A DNA stretch of 64,000 nucleotides from Aquibacillus saliphilus (lineage in GTDB: Bacteria > Bacillota > Bacilli > Bacillales > Amphibacillaceae): the NCBI RefSeq assembly GCF_020404745.1, contig NZ_JAIZAP010000007.1:1-64000 (forward strand), given 5' to 3'. Positions 8,860 through 16,955 of the stretch are shown here, in pieces. The position numbers were made by a program, and so were the translations under genes. Position 1 is the stretch's first letter. The number at the start of each line of letters is the position of its first letter. The notes below the pieces were generated by a model that did not search any database, was not told the origin of the DNA, and saw nothing but the letters and a program-made list of their open reading frames with translations.

Positions 8860-9405
8860 ATGGATAAAAAATACTTTTTAGATGCCTTGGACTATTATCT
8901 CAGAAAAATACCCTACTCTGACCGCAAGGAAATTATTCAAGACTTTGAGGGTCAGTTTCAAGATGGGTTGCTTGAAAATAAAAAAGAAAAAGAGGTTGCT
9001 GCAGAGTTAGGTGACCCGAAAGTAATTGCCGACAACCTACTAGTGGATTACCAAGTAGATGATCCAGATATAATTCAGCCAGACACTAATATATTTCGAG
9101 CCATCCTTTTAACAATAGTGTTAACTTTAGTTAACCTAATCTTTATATTCGGACCTATTGTAGCAATCATTGGTGTTTATTTTTCATTTTTAGCAGTGGG
9201 TATAGCATTTTCGCTAGCACCATTTGCCTGGATTGGTTCCATTATTATAGGTCAGACATCTGATTTACTTAGTGTTTTTTTTATCGTACTTACCGTTTGT
9301 AGTCTAGGAGTATTGTTAAGTATCGGAATGATTTATGTAGGTAAGATACTTTATCAATTGATTGTAAGCTACATTAAACTAAATATACGAATAATAAAGG
9401 GGTGA
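8860..9405 (+). CDS. DUF1700 (HAAS-domain) membrane protein
   Basis: The 181-residue protein starts with the helical HAAS/DUF1700 signature (FLDALDYYLRKIPYSDRKEI, then AAELGDPKVIADNLL). It is followed by three to four transmembrane segments (about 83-107, 109-130 and 135-165). Such proteins often pair with PadR regulators or with DUF4097 proteins; here a DUF4097 protein follows after only 9 bases. A strong CTAGGAGGT lies upstream. Its place at the end of the lia operon suggests a role in the same envelope response, but no biochemical function is known to me. Confidence 0.8.
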   Translation: MDKKYFLDALDYYLRKIPYSDRKEIIQDFEGQFQDGLLENKKEKEVAAELGDPKVIADNLLVDYQVDDPDIIQPDTNIFRAILLTIVLTLVNLIFIFGPIVAIIGVYFSFLAVGIAFSLAPFAWIGSIIIGQTSDLLSVFFIVLTVCSLGVLLSIGMIYVGKILYQLIVSYIKLNIRIIKG

Positions 9406-9414
9406 TGAGATACC

Positions 9415-10269
9415 ATGAAAAAGATCGCGCTTTTCGCATTTATTTTTCTAATCATTGGTGTAATTGGAACATTAACATTTGCTAGAGATGTATTTTCTAT
9501 TGGGCCAAAAGAAACCATCGACACAGAAGAACAGCTAGATGGAAACAATATAACCGACGTGGAAATCGAAATGGATGTTGGAAAGGTTGTTCTAAGAGAA
9601 AGTGACAACGATAAAGTAATGATTAGTCTTAATGGAGATGTGTCTAAAAAAAGGGCTGAAAGCATTGAACTAGACGTGAGCGAAGAAGATGGAACTGTAG
9701 TTGCATCATTGAAAAACAGAGAAAAGTTTGGTTTCTCTATTCAGAACTTATTTGATTTTGGAGATAAAGGTAGCGTCGTACTTGTTGTTTCAGTGCCAAA
9801 TAAAGAGTATCAGTCTGTTAATGTTTCAACAAATGTAGGGATGATTGTTGTTGAAAAAATCCATGCACAAAAGTTTATGGCTGTTTCGGATGTTGGGAAG
9901 ATAGTCGTAGACGAATTAACGAGCGAACAAGCGTCTTTAACAAGCGATGTTGGTGAAATTATTGTGCAAGATGGAGTAGGAGCGTTTGATGTTGAAACAG
10001 ATACAGGGAGAATCCAATTAAACATGTTAGAAGTTACCGAAAATATATATGCCAGTTCAAATGTAGGTCAAGTAAATATAACGGTTAAACAACAACCCGA
10101 AAATCTAGTGTTGGATCTAGAAAGTGATATCGGAGAAGTGGTGCTTAAAAACGTTAATGGTTTCAGTAATTATTCGGGCAAACAGCTGTCAGCGGAAACA
10201 GGAACAAAAGGGCCAGTAATCACCGCGTCAACCGATGTAGGGAAAATACTGGTTGAGCATCAGCGTTAA
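9415..10269 (+). CDS. liaG: LiaG-like DUF4097 beta-helix protein, membrane-anchored
   Basis: This 284-residue protein has one N-terminal hydrophobic helix (about 3-22) and no lipobox, so it is probably anchored with the rest outside. From about residue 40 it is made of repeats of the type DVGxIVV (VGKVVLRE, VGMIVVEK, VGKIVVDE, VGEIIVQD, TGRIQLNM, VGQVNITV, IGEVVLKN, VGKILVEH). This is the beta-solenoid pattern of DUF4097 proteins such as Bacillus LiaG. In B. subtilis liaG lies between liaH and liaF; here it is last and is preceded by a DUF1700 gene. Function is unknown. A GGGGTGATGAG ribosome site precedes the ATG. Confidence 0.8.
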   Translation: MKKIALFAFIFLIIGVIGTLTFARDVFSIGPKETIDTEEQLDGNNITDVEIEMDVGKVVLRESDNDKVMISLNGDVSKKRAESIELDVSEEDGTVVASLKNREKFGFSIQNLFDFGDKGSVVLVVSVPNKEYQSVNVSTNVGMIVVEKIHAQKFMAVSDVGKIVVDELTSEQASLTSDVGEIIVQDGVGAFDVETDTGRIQLNMLEVTENIYASSNVGQVNITVKQQPENLVLDLESDIGEVVLKNVNGFSNYSGKQLSAETGTKGPVITASTDVGKILVEHQR

Positions 10270-10850
10270 AAGTTACACAAAATCTATATAATACGACGTA
10301 ACTTGGGGGTTTAATTCTTCAAGTCTAATTGAATCGAGTCAATCGCTTCAGCAGAATACTTCGCTTTCCATGGGCACGGCCTAAAGCCTCAGAATCAAAG
10401 TACGATTCTTCCGGGGTCTTCAGCTCGTGGGACTGCGATTACTCGTCTCATCGAAAACCTTTCGCTGTTCCCATAGGACCAGAGATACTTCGAAAGCATT
10501 TGCTTCTCAGGAAGAAAATCGATCTTAATTTTCGAGGAGTTTTCGTATTCTGCTTACGCTGGACATGGGTGTTCTGATTAATGAATACTTATATGCCATG
10601 AAATCAACGTTTCTCGGGATTCTTCTCACTTGAACAGAAAGCTATTCTAAGCGGAGGAAATACTCGAAGACTCCTGCGGGAGGAAAGGCATAGATGAGAC
10701 CCCGCAGTGCGCAGCACGAGGAGGCTCAGCAGCCACCCGCGGAAAGCGAAGAGTATTTCCGCAGCGCTGACATAGCACTCATCTTATAAAGAATATAAAA
10801 GGAAAACTACATAGCAGTTACGTCACATTTTCTATCAACTGCGGTGATTT
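10270..10850. repeat. Element E1: ~0.58-kb non-coding element with inverted termini and structured core
   Basis: E1 fills the gap between liaG and ypmS. The left end reads ACACAAAATCTATATAATAC then GACGTAAC. The right end reads GTTACGTCACATTTTCTATC then AACTGCGG, its inverted counterpart. The core closely matches E3 (42.5 kb). It ends in a module closed by GGAAATACTC (10656-10665) and GAGTATTTCC (10751-10760), with GC-rich hairpins inside (ACTCCTGCGGGAGG, GACCCCGCAG). The left half resembles a diverged inverted copy of that module. An 82-codon frame at 10329 is a by-product. Possible non-autonomous mobile element; no transposase seen. Confidence 0.8.
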
Positions 10851-10862
10851 AAAAACAAACAC

Positions 10863-11480
10863 TTATAGTCCGAGTGTTTTATTAGGAACCTTAATTCGGA
10901 ACGAAATACGATCATTTTCTAAATCAAACTGCTGAACCCGAACCTTAAAATTACTCTTGATTTCCATTTGAGTAATTGCCACATAAATATTTTCTTCCTT
11001 TGGATTAATAACTACCCACTCGGGTGTCGGGATATTACTTTTTAAGTATTCAAGAATTTTTTTGTTTGGTAAATGAAGTAATCCGAGCGAAATTTCTTTC
11101 TGCTTCAAAATCAAATCGCCATTTTCTTGGACGATTGGTTCTAGGCGGATTGAGACTGGGATATCTGTTTCGAATACCTCAATAGATCCAATCAGCTGTA
11201 CATCATCCTCAAGCTGTACAGAATACATATCACTTTTATCTTTCAGTAGTTTATCTACGTATCCATTAACGAGTTCACTAAGATTTTGTTTACTTGAATG
11301 AACGGTAAATTCAGCACCAGCATCTTCTTCAATGTATTCCTTTTCAGGTAATTCTTCCGTTTTAGAAGTTGGCAGAAAAATTAAAAGTAGTAAAACAATA
11401 AAAATAGTAACGTTAATCCCAAGTAAACTTAAGAAAAATATTTTCCAATTATGCTTTTTTCTCTGGTGCTGATTTCCCAT
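10863..11480 (-). CDS. ypmS: YpmS-like DUF2140 membrane protein
   Basis: This 205-residue protein has one N-terminal transmembrane helix (FFLSLLGINVTIFIVLLLLI) after a basic segment (NQHQRKKHNWK), and an extracytoplasmic domain of about 165 residues like B. subtilis YpmS (DUF2140). Function is unknown. It follows ypmR by 24 bases, as in B. subtilis, so the pair is probably one transcript. ATG 11480 was chosen because AAAGGTG lies just upstream. The frame extends 7 codons to 11501 without a ribosome site. Confidence 0.82.
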   Translation of the reverse strand: MGNQHQRKKHNWKIFFLSLLGINVTIFIVLLLLIFLPTSKTEELPEKEYIEEDAGAEFTVHSSKQNLSELVNGYVDKLLKDKSDMYSVQLEDDVQLIGSIEVFETDIPVSIRLEPIVQENGDLILKQKEISLGLLHLPNKKILEYLKSNIPTPEWVVINPKEENIYVAITQMEIKSNFKVRVQQFDLENDRISFRIKVPNKTLGL

Positions 11481-11504
11481 GTTATTCACCTTTTCTAGCA
11501 TTAC

Positions 11505-12452
11505 TTATTCTTCGACTTGTTCATTCGAAGTATTATCTTCTTCTATTCTTTCAATAGAAGGTCTAATATGTTTAAAGACTCGTTCGGCTATTAATTGATA
11601 ACCTTTTATATTTGGATGAAAATTGTCATCTGAAAAGAGGTTTTCTTCTGTGTCTCGGAATAAATCTATAATTGGAATGAATTGTATTTGATCATACTCC
11701 GAGGATATCGTATTTCCAGCTGTATTCCAATTATCTAAGATTAGACCTAGCTGTTCGATATCACCAAAATATTTTTCAAAGGGATTATAAAATCCAATTA
11801 AAAAAATAGAAGCGTCAGGGTTGATATCTATAATAGTGTCAAATATTTTGGTTAAGCGGTCTGAATAATTGGACTGTTCTTCTACAAATTGATCATACTT
11901 AATATCGGTGAAGTTATCCTTTACTACCTTCATGATATCATTGGCACCTATCGTAACAAGAACGATATCGGATTTTTCTATTGAAGAAATGATCTCTGGA
12001 TTCTCAAGGCGTTTAAGTAGTTGGTCCGACCTATTTCCGCGTTTTCCGTAGTTGTCGATATGAATACTTTGGTCGTTATCTTTAAACGTGTTCTTTAATA
12101 TACCCACGTATCCGCCATTGTCCGTTGTATCACCGACTCCTTGTGTTAATGAATCACCGATTGCTACAATGCGAAGGTCATTTTTCAAAAAGATACCTAA
12201 AGCACTCTCAACTACTTGCTTGACTGTTTTTCTTATTTCTTCTGTAATTTGATTTTCTGGTTCTTCGTTTTCAGCTTGGGCTTCTTCTATCACTTCTTCT
12301 AAATCTTCTTTACTTGGTTCATCGTCTAGCGCAGATTGTAGTTGACTATCATTGGGTTGGCTAGTACTCGGAGCTTGAAGAAGTTGACTAGTTAATAAAC
12401 TGATTGCGATGATCATAGCAGTAATTAATAGTATTTTCGTTTTCTTTCGCAT
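11505..12452 (-). CDS. ypmR: SGNH/GDSL-family lipase/esterase (YpmR-like)
   Basis: The 315-residue protein has an N-terminal hydrophobic signal/anchor (about 7-22), an acidic Glu-rich linker (EDLEEVIEEAQAENEEPE), then an SGNH hydrolase domain. Block I is IVAIGDSLTQG (nucleophile Ser), block III is TIGANDI, and block V is DNFHPNIKGYQ (catalytic Asp and His). Probably a cell-surface esterase of unknown substrate. Its neighbour is ypmS, as in Bacillus. ATG 12452 follows AGGTGTGATGAG; an upstream extension to 12488 lacks a ribosome site. Confidence 0.87.
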   Translation of the reverse strand: MRKKTKILLITAMIIAISLLTSQLLQAPSTSQPNDSQLQSALDDEPSKEDLEEVIEEAQAENEEPENQITEEIRKTVKQVVESALGIFLKNDLRIVAIGDSLTQGVGDTTDNGGYVGILKNTFKDNDQSIHIDNYGKRGNRSDQLLKRLENPEIISSIEKSDIVLVTIGANDIMKVVKDNFTDIKYDQFVEEQSNYSDRLTKIFDTIIDINPDASIFLIGFYNPFEKYFGDIEQLGLILDNWNTAGNTISSEYDQIQFIPIIDLFRDTEENLFSDDNFHPNIKGYQLIAERVFKHIRPSIERIEEDNTSNEQVEE

Positions 12453-12699
12453 CTCATCACACCTACAATAGTAATTCGACAAACACAATATATATATTTC
12501 CCTTTTGCAAGGCAGACTAAACTAGAATCTTTACAGTGTAAGAATCTGATTCTAACATCAAATATTGGATATTTTGTGATTACCGGTAATACTTTATTTT
12601 ATGTGATTAAGAGGTACAATAGCAACAGAATTTTTTGGATTATTTTAAAAATATGGCAAACATAGTGGTAAACGTGTTTATTACGTTTTTCTTACAAAA

Positions 12700-12724
12700 A
12701 AATATACCCCTTTTTAAGGGGCAT
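12700..12724 (-). terminator. Terminator of the metY transcript
   Basis: Read on the minus strand: ATGCCCC, an AT loop, GGGGTAT, then ATTTTTTTG, just after the metY stop codon. Confidence 0.75.
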
Positions 12725-12729
12725 ATTCT

Positions 12730-14481
12730 CTACACAGTTACAGGTTTTTCTATATTGTTGCTTCTTAATCTATTTGCTTCTTTATATGGGCAGCGGTTTT
12801 CAACTACTGAACTATTATTTGCAGTTGCCCTTTGTTTTAATACGGCATAATTCTTTTTCGTATTGAACCAAATTATTTTCGCGTTCGTTTCCGCCTGAAG
12901 AGCTGAATCATCAGGATCTAGCACGTATAATATGTCGATTTCATCAGGTACTGAAGCAACTGTTGGATATGTCTTTTCACCAATAACTTCTTGTTCTGAA
13001 CTATCAATTGGTACAATTTTATATCCAAGGCGCTGTAGTTTTAACAACGCATGATAAGTTGAATTACTAGGATCATTTGGCAGACCAACTACTGCAATAG
13101 TCTTCTGTCTGAGTCCTTCCTCGCGGGAAAAAGGAGAGGATAATGCCCATTCAATCGCAGTTTCTGTAGTTGGAACAATGGTCGGTTCTGTTCCTGTTGC
13201 CTTCGCAATTGCTTGGTCTAAGTCTTTAACAATGTCTGCAGTCGTTTCTAGTCCAACAGACAGACGAACCAATTCTTCTGTTACTCCGCTCTTTTTCAAA
13301 TCTTCACCACTTAACTGCTGATGTGTCGTTGACGCCGGATGAATAATTAAAGATTTTGCATCGCCCACATTAGCAACATGAGACCATAAACGGATGTTAT
13401 CAATTAATTTCCTGCCGGCATCACGCCCGCCTTTGATACCAAAAGTAATAATGGAGCCAAACGTTCCATTTAAATATTTTTTAGCTAACTCGTGAGATGG
13501 GTGACCTTCAAGGCCTGGGTATGTTACCCATTCTACCTCAGGATGGCTAGTTAAATAGCTAGCAACTTTCTCGGTATTCTCACTGTGTTTCTCGATTCTT
13601 AAATTCAATGTTTCTAATCCTTGTAAAAAATTAAATGCGTTTTGTGGACTTAAGCATGCCCCAATATCACGTAATATTTGAACCCTTAACTTAATTGCAA
13701 ATGCAACAGGTCCTAAATCAGGTCCATATCTTATCCCGTTATAACTTTTGTCGGGTTCAGTGAATCCTGGGAATCTTTCATTGTCCCAATTGAAACGACC
13801 ACCATCGACTACTACCCCGCCGATTGAAGTGCCGTGTCCGCCAATCCACTTTGTTGCAGAGTGAATAACGATGTCTGCACCAAAGCTAATTGGTTTTGCA
13901 CCATAAGGGCTTGCAAATGTGTTATCAATGATTAGTGGAATCCCATTGTCATGTGCAATGTCAGCAACGGCTTCCACATCAAATATATTTAGACTAGGAT
14001 TAGTAATGATTTCTCCGAAAATAGCCTTTGTATTAGGGGTAATTGCTTTTCGGAAATTTTCAGGATCTGTTCCATCGACAAATTTTACATCAATACCATA
14101 CTTCGGCAGTGTAGAAGAGAACAGGTTATATGTACCCCCGTACAGGTTGCTATCGGTAATGATTTCATCGCCAGTACCAGCTAGGTTTAAAATCGATAAA
14201 GTGATAGCGGCTGCCCCAGACGATGTTGCAACAGCTGCCACCCCGTCCTCAAGTAAAGCGATTCGCTGTTCAAAAGCGTCAACAGTTGGATTCATAATCC
14301 TGGAGTAAATGTTACCTGGTTCAGCTAAAGCAAATAAGTTTTGAGCATGTTCAGTGTCACGAAATACATACGAAGTAGTTTGGTAAATTGGTACTGCGCG
14401 AGAGCCGGTGGCGGGGTCAGGTGATTGCCCCCCGTGAAGTAATTGTGTTTCTGTACCTTGAAAATCAAAAGAGTTAGTCAT
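12730..14481 (-). CDS. metY: O-acetylhomoserine sulfhydrylase (MetY) fused to a C-terminal CoA-binding domain
   Basis: Residues 1-430 are a Cys/Met-metabolism PLP enzyme: start ETQLLHGGQSPDPATGSRAV, PLP lysine K211 in HSATKWIGGHG, and LWSHVANVGDAKSLIIHP near the end. The family makes homocysteine from O-acetylhomoserine and sulfide. Residues about 459-572 form an added Rossmann domain of the CoA_binding_2 (YccU-like) type: TIAVVGLPNDPSNSTYH, GYKIVPIDSSEQEVIGEKTY, and terminal VVENRCPYKE. Total is 583 residues against about 430 for ordinary MetY. The SAM-I riboswitch upstream supports a methionine role. TAGGAGGAA precedes the ATG. The function of the extra domain is unknown; it could bind acyl-CoA. 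Confidence 0.9.
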   Translation of the reverse strand: MTNSFDFQGTETQLLHGGQSPDPATGSRAVPIYQTTSYVFRDTEHAQNLFALAEPGNIYSRIMNPTVDAFEQRIALLEDGVAAVATSSGAAAITLSILNLAGTGDEIITDSNLYGGTYNLFSSTLPKYGIDVKFVDGTDPENFRKAITPNTKAIFGEIITNPSLNIFDVEAVADIAHDNGIPLIIDNTFASPYGAKPISFGADIVIHSATKWIGGHGTSIGGVVVDGGRFNWDNERFPGFTEPDKSYNGIRYGPDLGPVAFAIKLRVQILRDIGACLSPQNAFNFLQGLETLNLRIEKHSENTEKVASYLTSHPEVEWVTYPGLEGHPSHELAKKYLNGTFGSIITFGIKGGRDAGRKLIDNIRLWSHVANVGDAKSLIIHPASTTHQQLSGEDLKKSGVTEELVRLSVGLETTADIVKDLDQAIAKATGTEPTIVPTTETAIEWALSSPFSREEGLRQKTIAVVGLPNDPSNSTYHALLKLQRLGYKIVPIDSSEQEVIGEKTYPTVASVPDEIDILYVLDPDDSALQAETNAKIIWFNTKKNYAVLKQRATANNSSVVENRCPYKEANRLRSNNIEKPVTV

Positions 14482-14597
14482 AATACATTCCTCCTAAAAT
14501 AGTTAGTAGTTTTTTCTGGATGAACGTGATAATTCTCTTATTGGAGCTACAGGTGACAATTTAGCTTGATGCTGTGGAGAGTACGAGGGTGGTCTAA

Positions 14598-14757
14598 ATA
14601 AAAACGCCCCCTTCAGAAGAAGAGGACTTAAATAGTCAGGTTCCTCCTCTTATCGATCAGATCCACGGACCTGTAGGACTTGGCACCTTTTCAAGCTAAC
14701 TTGATGGTTGCCGGGCTTCATAGGGCCTATTCCCTCTGCCACTCTTGATAAGAGATA
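14598..14757 (-). ncRNA. SAM-I (S-box) riboswitch with terminator, controlling metY
   Basis: Read on the minus strand, the aptamer (about 14757-14646) shows the S-box signature: CTCTTATCAAGAGTGGCAGA, then GGGAATAGGCCCTATGAAGC, CCGGCAACC, AAGGTGCCAAGTCC, and the closing strand GATAAGAG. Downstream, GTCCTCTTC and GAAGGGGGC pair over 9 positions (including G·T pairs) and are followed by GTTTTTAT, a terminator at about 14600-14628. SAM binding should terminate transcription before metY. Confidence 0.96.
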
Positions 14758-14785
14758 TACGATTCATTGTTTATGCTTAGTTTGG

Positions 14786-14814
14786 ATTATAGAGTACGGA
14801 GAAACATACGTCAA
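14786..14814 (-). promoter_or_regulatory. Sigma-A promoter of the SAM riboswitch/metY transcript
   Basis: On the minus strand, TTGACG (14814-14809) and a perfect TATAAT (14791-14786) are separated by exactly 17 bases. Transcription would start about 20 bases before the S-box. Confidence 0.85.
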
Positions 14815-14944
14815 CCTATAATTCGAAATATTCTAACATTTAAAGTGAATGATATATAAAAGTTAAGTGAACGCCTATACAAAAATCAAGTCAGAGTCAT
14901 ATCGTATTAGGGAGAAAGTAGTTAAAGGGAGGCGACATCCAGCT

Positions 14945-15418
14945 ATGAAAGAAGATTCTAACAATCACAAGAAGCCGGACTTTGGTGAAGTAGGCAATGA
15001 CTTAATGAAGAAAATGGATGAGATTTTCTACAGTAAACCATCCAGAAATATTATGGATTCCATTGATTCCTTTTTCCAGCAGAATACGCCACTTGCCAGA
15101 ATACCAGTAGATATGTATGAGCAGGGTAGTGAATGGGTAGTTAAAGTTGACTTACCAGGAGTTGATAAGGAAAGTATTGATGTCGATATTGTAGGAGATC
15201 GTATTAACATTACAGTTTCTGATGAAAACGACATGAAAAAAACAGATGATAAAAGCGAATATATTCGAAGGGAAAGACGCTATCGTCGCGCAGAAAGAAC
15301 AATCCAAATGCCTTATGCAATCGAAAAACGGACAGCTAAAGCAAAATATAATAGCGGGGTATTAGAAATACGCGGACCGAAAAAATCTCGTTCAAATTAT
15401 CATTTGGATATAGAGTAG
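14945..15418 (+). CDS. Hsp20/alpha-crystallin family small heat-shock protein
   Basis: The 157-residue protein has a variable N-terminal arm and an alpha-crystallin domain (about 50-150): PVDMYEQGSEWVVKVDLPGV, GDRINITV, and a terminal GVLEIRGPK block matching the conserved GxLxIxxPK. Such proteins are ATP-independent holdases, forming oligomers that keep unfolded clients soluble. I chose ATG 14945 with GGGAGG 12 bases upstream. A GTG frame from 14867 would add 26 basic residues but has no ribosome site. No CIRCE element is visible. Followed by a strong terminator. Confidence 0.9.
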   Translation: MKEDSNNHKKPDFGEVGNDLMKKMDEIFYSKPSRNIMDSIDSFFQQNTPLARIPVDMYEQGSEWVVKVDLPGVDKESIDVDIVGDRINITVSDENDMKKTDDKSEYIRRERRYRRAERTIQMPYAIEKRTAKAKYNSGVLEIRGPKKSRSNYHLDIE

Positions 15419-15449
15419 GCTAATAGGGTTTCCTATTAGCCATTTTCTT
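15418..15449 (+). terminator. Terminator after hsp20
   Basis: The perfect 10-bp stem GGCTAATAGG / CCTATTAGCC with a short loop is followed by ATTTTCTTTG. It starts at the stop codon. Confidence 0.85.
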
Positions 15450-15482
15450 TGTTCTTAATAAAATTTATTGCCAATTTAATTT

Positions 15483-16409
15483 TCAGGAGGATTTGCTTTT
15501 ATATAACCTTTTAGTTTCTAACCGTTGAAACCATTTTGTTCTTGAAACAGTATAGATAAAAAGTGCTGTCCAGATGAAAATAAATGCTACAGCGTGGGCA
15601 TGGGTGAATACTTCATGATATAAGAACAAACCAAGGATAAGCATTAACGTCGGTGCAATGTATTGTAAAAAACCAATCATCGACAGTGGAATCCGTTTAG
15701 CACCACTTGCAAAAAGCAACAATGGTATTGCAGTAACGACACCGGCTCCAATTAGTAACCCTATTGTTGGGCTGAATAAACTAGGTAATACTCCAGACCT
15801 TATTTGGTTTGTAACTAGATAGACAAGAGCGATTGGAAATACAATCATTGTTTCGATAGTTAATCCAAACATCGCGCTTATGTCGACAATTTTTTTCAGC
15901 AATCCATAAAGTGCAAATGAGATAGCCAGTAAGATGGAAACATAAGGGAAAACACCAAAATTAAATGTTAAATAACTAACGCCAATTCCAGCTAGTAAAA
16001 AGGAAAATAGTTGCCAGCGAGTTAGCTTTTCTTTTAGGATAATCATCCCAAGCATAATACTTATTAAGGGGTTAATGTAATACCCGAGACTAGCTTGAAT
16101 GACGTGATCACTATTAACAGCCCAAATAAATAGAAGCCAATTTCCGCTAATAACGAACGATGCAACTGAAATTCCGATAAGTTTTTTTCTGTCGTGAACA
16201 ATCACCTTACATTCTTGAATAAAAGCTTTCAATTTTCCCAAGGCTAGGATAACGACAATCATAAACACAAATGACCAGACGATCCGGTGGGCGAGGATTG
16301 CCCCGGGGGAAACGTGTTGCAGAGTTTTCCAAAATATTGGGAGGAATCCCCACAATAAATAGGCACTTGCAGCATAAATAATACCGATCTTTAGCTCTTT
16401 ATTTTCCAT
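15483..16409 (-). CDS. rarD: RarD-type EamA (DMT superfamily) transporter
   Basis: The 308-residue protein has ten predicted hydrophobic helices in two EamA repeats. The start IGIIYAASAYLLWGFLPIFW and the segment SPGAILAHRIVWSF match the RarD family of drug/metabolite transporters. Substrate is unknown; some EamA proteins export amino acids or protect against chloramphenicol, which is not implied here. The ATG follows AAGAGGTAATTTG. It stands alone on the minus strand, convergent with hsp20. Confidence 0.88.
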   Translation of the reverse strand: MENKELKIGIIYAASAYLLWGFLPIFWKTLQHVSPGAILAHRIVWSFVFMIVVILALGKLKAFIQECKVIVHDRKKLIGISVASFVISGNWLLFIWAVNSDHVIQASLGYYINPLISIMLGMIILKEKLTRWQLFSFLLAGIGVSYLTFNFGVFPYVSILLAISFALYGLLKKIVDISAMFGLTIETMIVFPIALVYLVTNQIRSGVLPSLFSPTIGLLIGAGVVTAIPLLLFASGAKRIPLSMIGFLQYIAPTLMLILGLFLYHEVFTHAHAVAFIFIWTALFIYTVSRTKWFQRLETKRLYKSKSS

Positions 16410-16549
16410 AACAAATTACCTCTTATTCAGGGTGGAATATGCTTAAGTTTAGGAGTCAGCTATCAAAAAAGCAACCTAAATGTTTGGAATAATTTATAAA
16501 TTTTCAACTAGTAAATGAACATGTTTTTGTAAGCGCGGTGAATACATAT

Positions 16550-16578
16550 AAAGGAGTATCTATTATAGATACTCCTTT
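16550..16578 (-). terminator. Long perfect hairpin after the SASP gene
   Basis: AAAGGAGTATCTA (16550-16562) pairs perfectly with TAGATACTCCTTT (16566-16578) across a 3-base loop. The T-run is weak on both sides, so termination is probable but not certain. Confidence 0.6.
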
Positions 16579-16602
16579 CAAGCTGTTATTAGTAGTTAAA
16601 AG

Positions 16603-16788
16603 TTATTGTTTGGACTTATTTATGTTAGCTTTTGTGAAGGTGTCACTCAACTGGTTTGTACGTTGACCACCTGTTGTCTTAGCTATATACGCCTTCACTT
16701 CATTATAAGACATGCCGGACTGTTCGTTTTTTTGTTTTACTTCGTCGATATCTGTTCCACTTATACTAAAATTTCCAACATTCTTCAT
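16603..16788 (-). CDS. Probable gamma-type small acid-soluble spore protein
   Basis: This 61-residue hydrophilic protein contains SGTDIDEVKQKNEQSGMSYN, resembling the T(D/N)xxxVKxxNxxS unit of gamma-type SASPs, the storage proteins degraded by Gpr protease at germination. The rest (EVKAYIAKTTGGQ, then QLSDTFTKANINKSKQ) may be a degenerate second unit. The classical repeats are not well kept, so the family call is tentative. AGGAGG lies 10 bases before the ATG. Expression by forespore sigma-G would be expected; I did not identify that promoter. Confidence 0.6.
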   Translation of the reverse strand: MKNVGNFSISGTDIDEVKQKNEQSGMSYNEVKAYIAKTTGGQRTNQLSDTFTKANINKSKQ

Positions 16789-16955
16789 CTCACTTTAACC
16801 TCCTTTTTGATATTATTGTCTTAGGAATAATATTTATTATGATTCGCCTAAGGTCCAGATTAGTTTTACTTTTATAAAATGCTTCGTTTAATTGAAATGA
16901 AGATATTTATGCTATAGTAGATTTGACATGTTCCAATTTTAAGGGGGCAATCATA

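Noticed and set aside
10329-10577. 82-aa open frame within E1 and its counterpart at 42549-42755 in E3
   Set aside because: Similarity of the two translations is explained by the nucleotide repeat; no ribosome site, different lengths after frame changes, and the core is structured non-coding sequence.
12635-12850. Small plus-strand open frame downstream of ypmR region
   Set aside because: It overlaps the metY terminator and metY coding sequence on the other strand and has no ribosome site.
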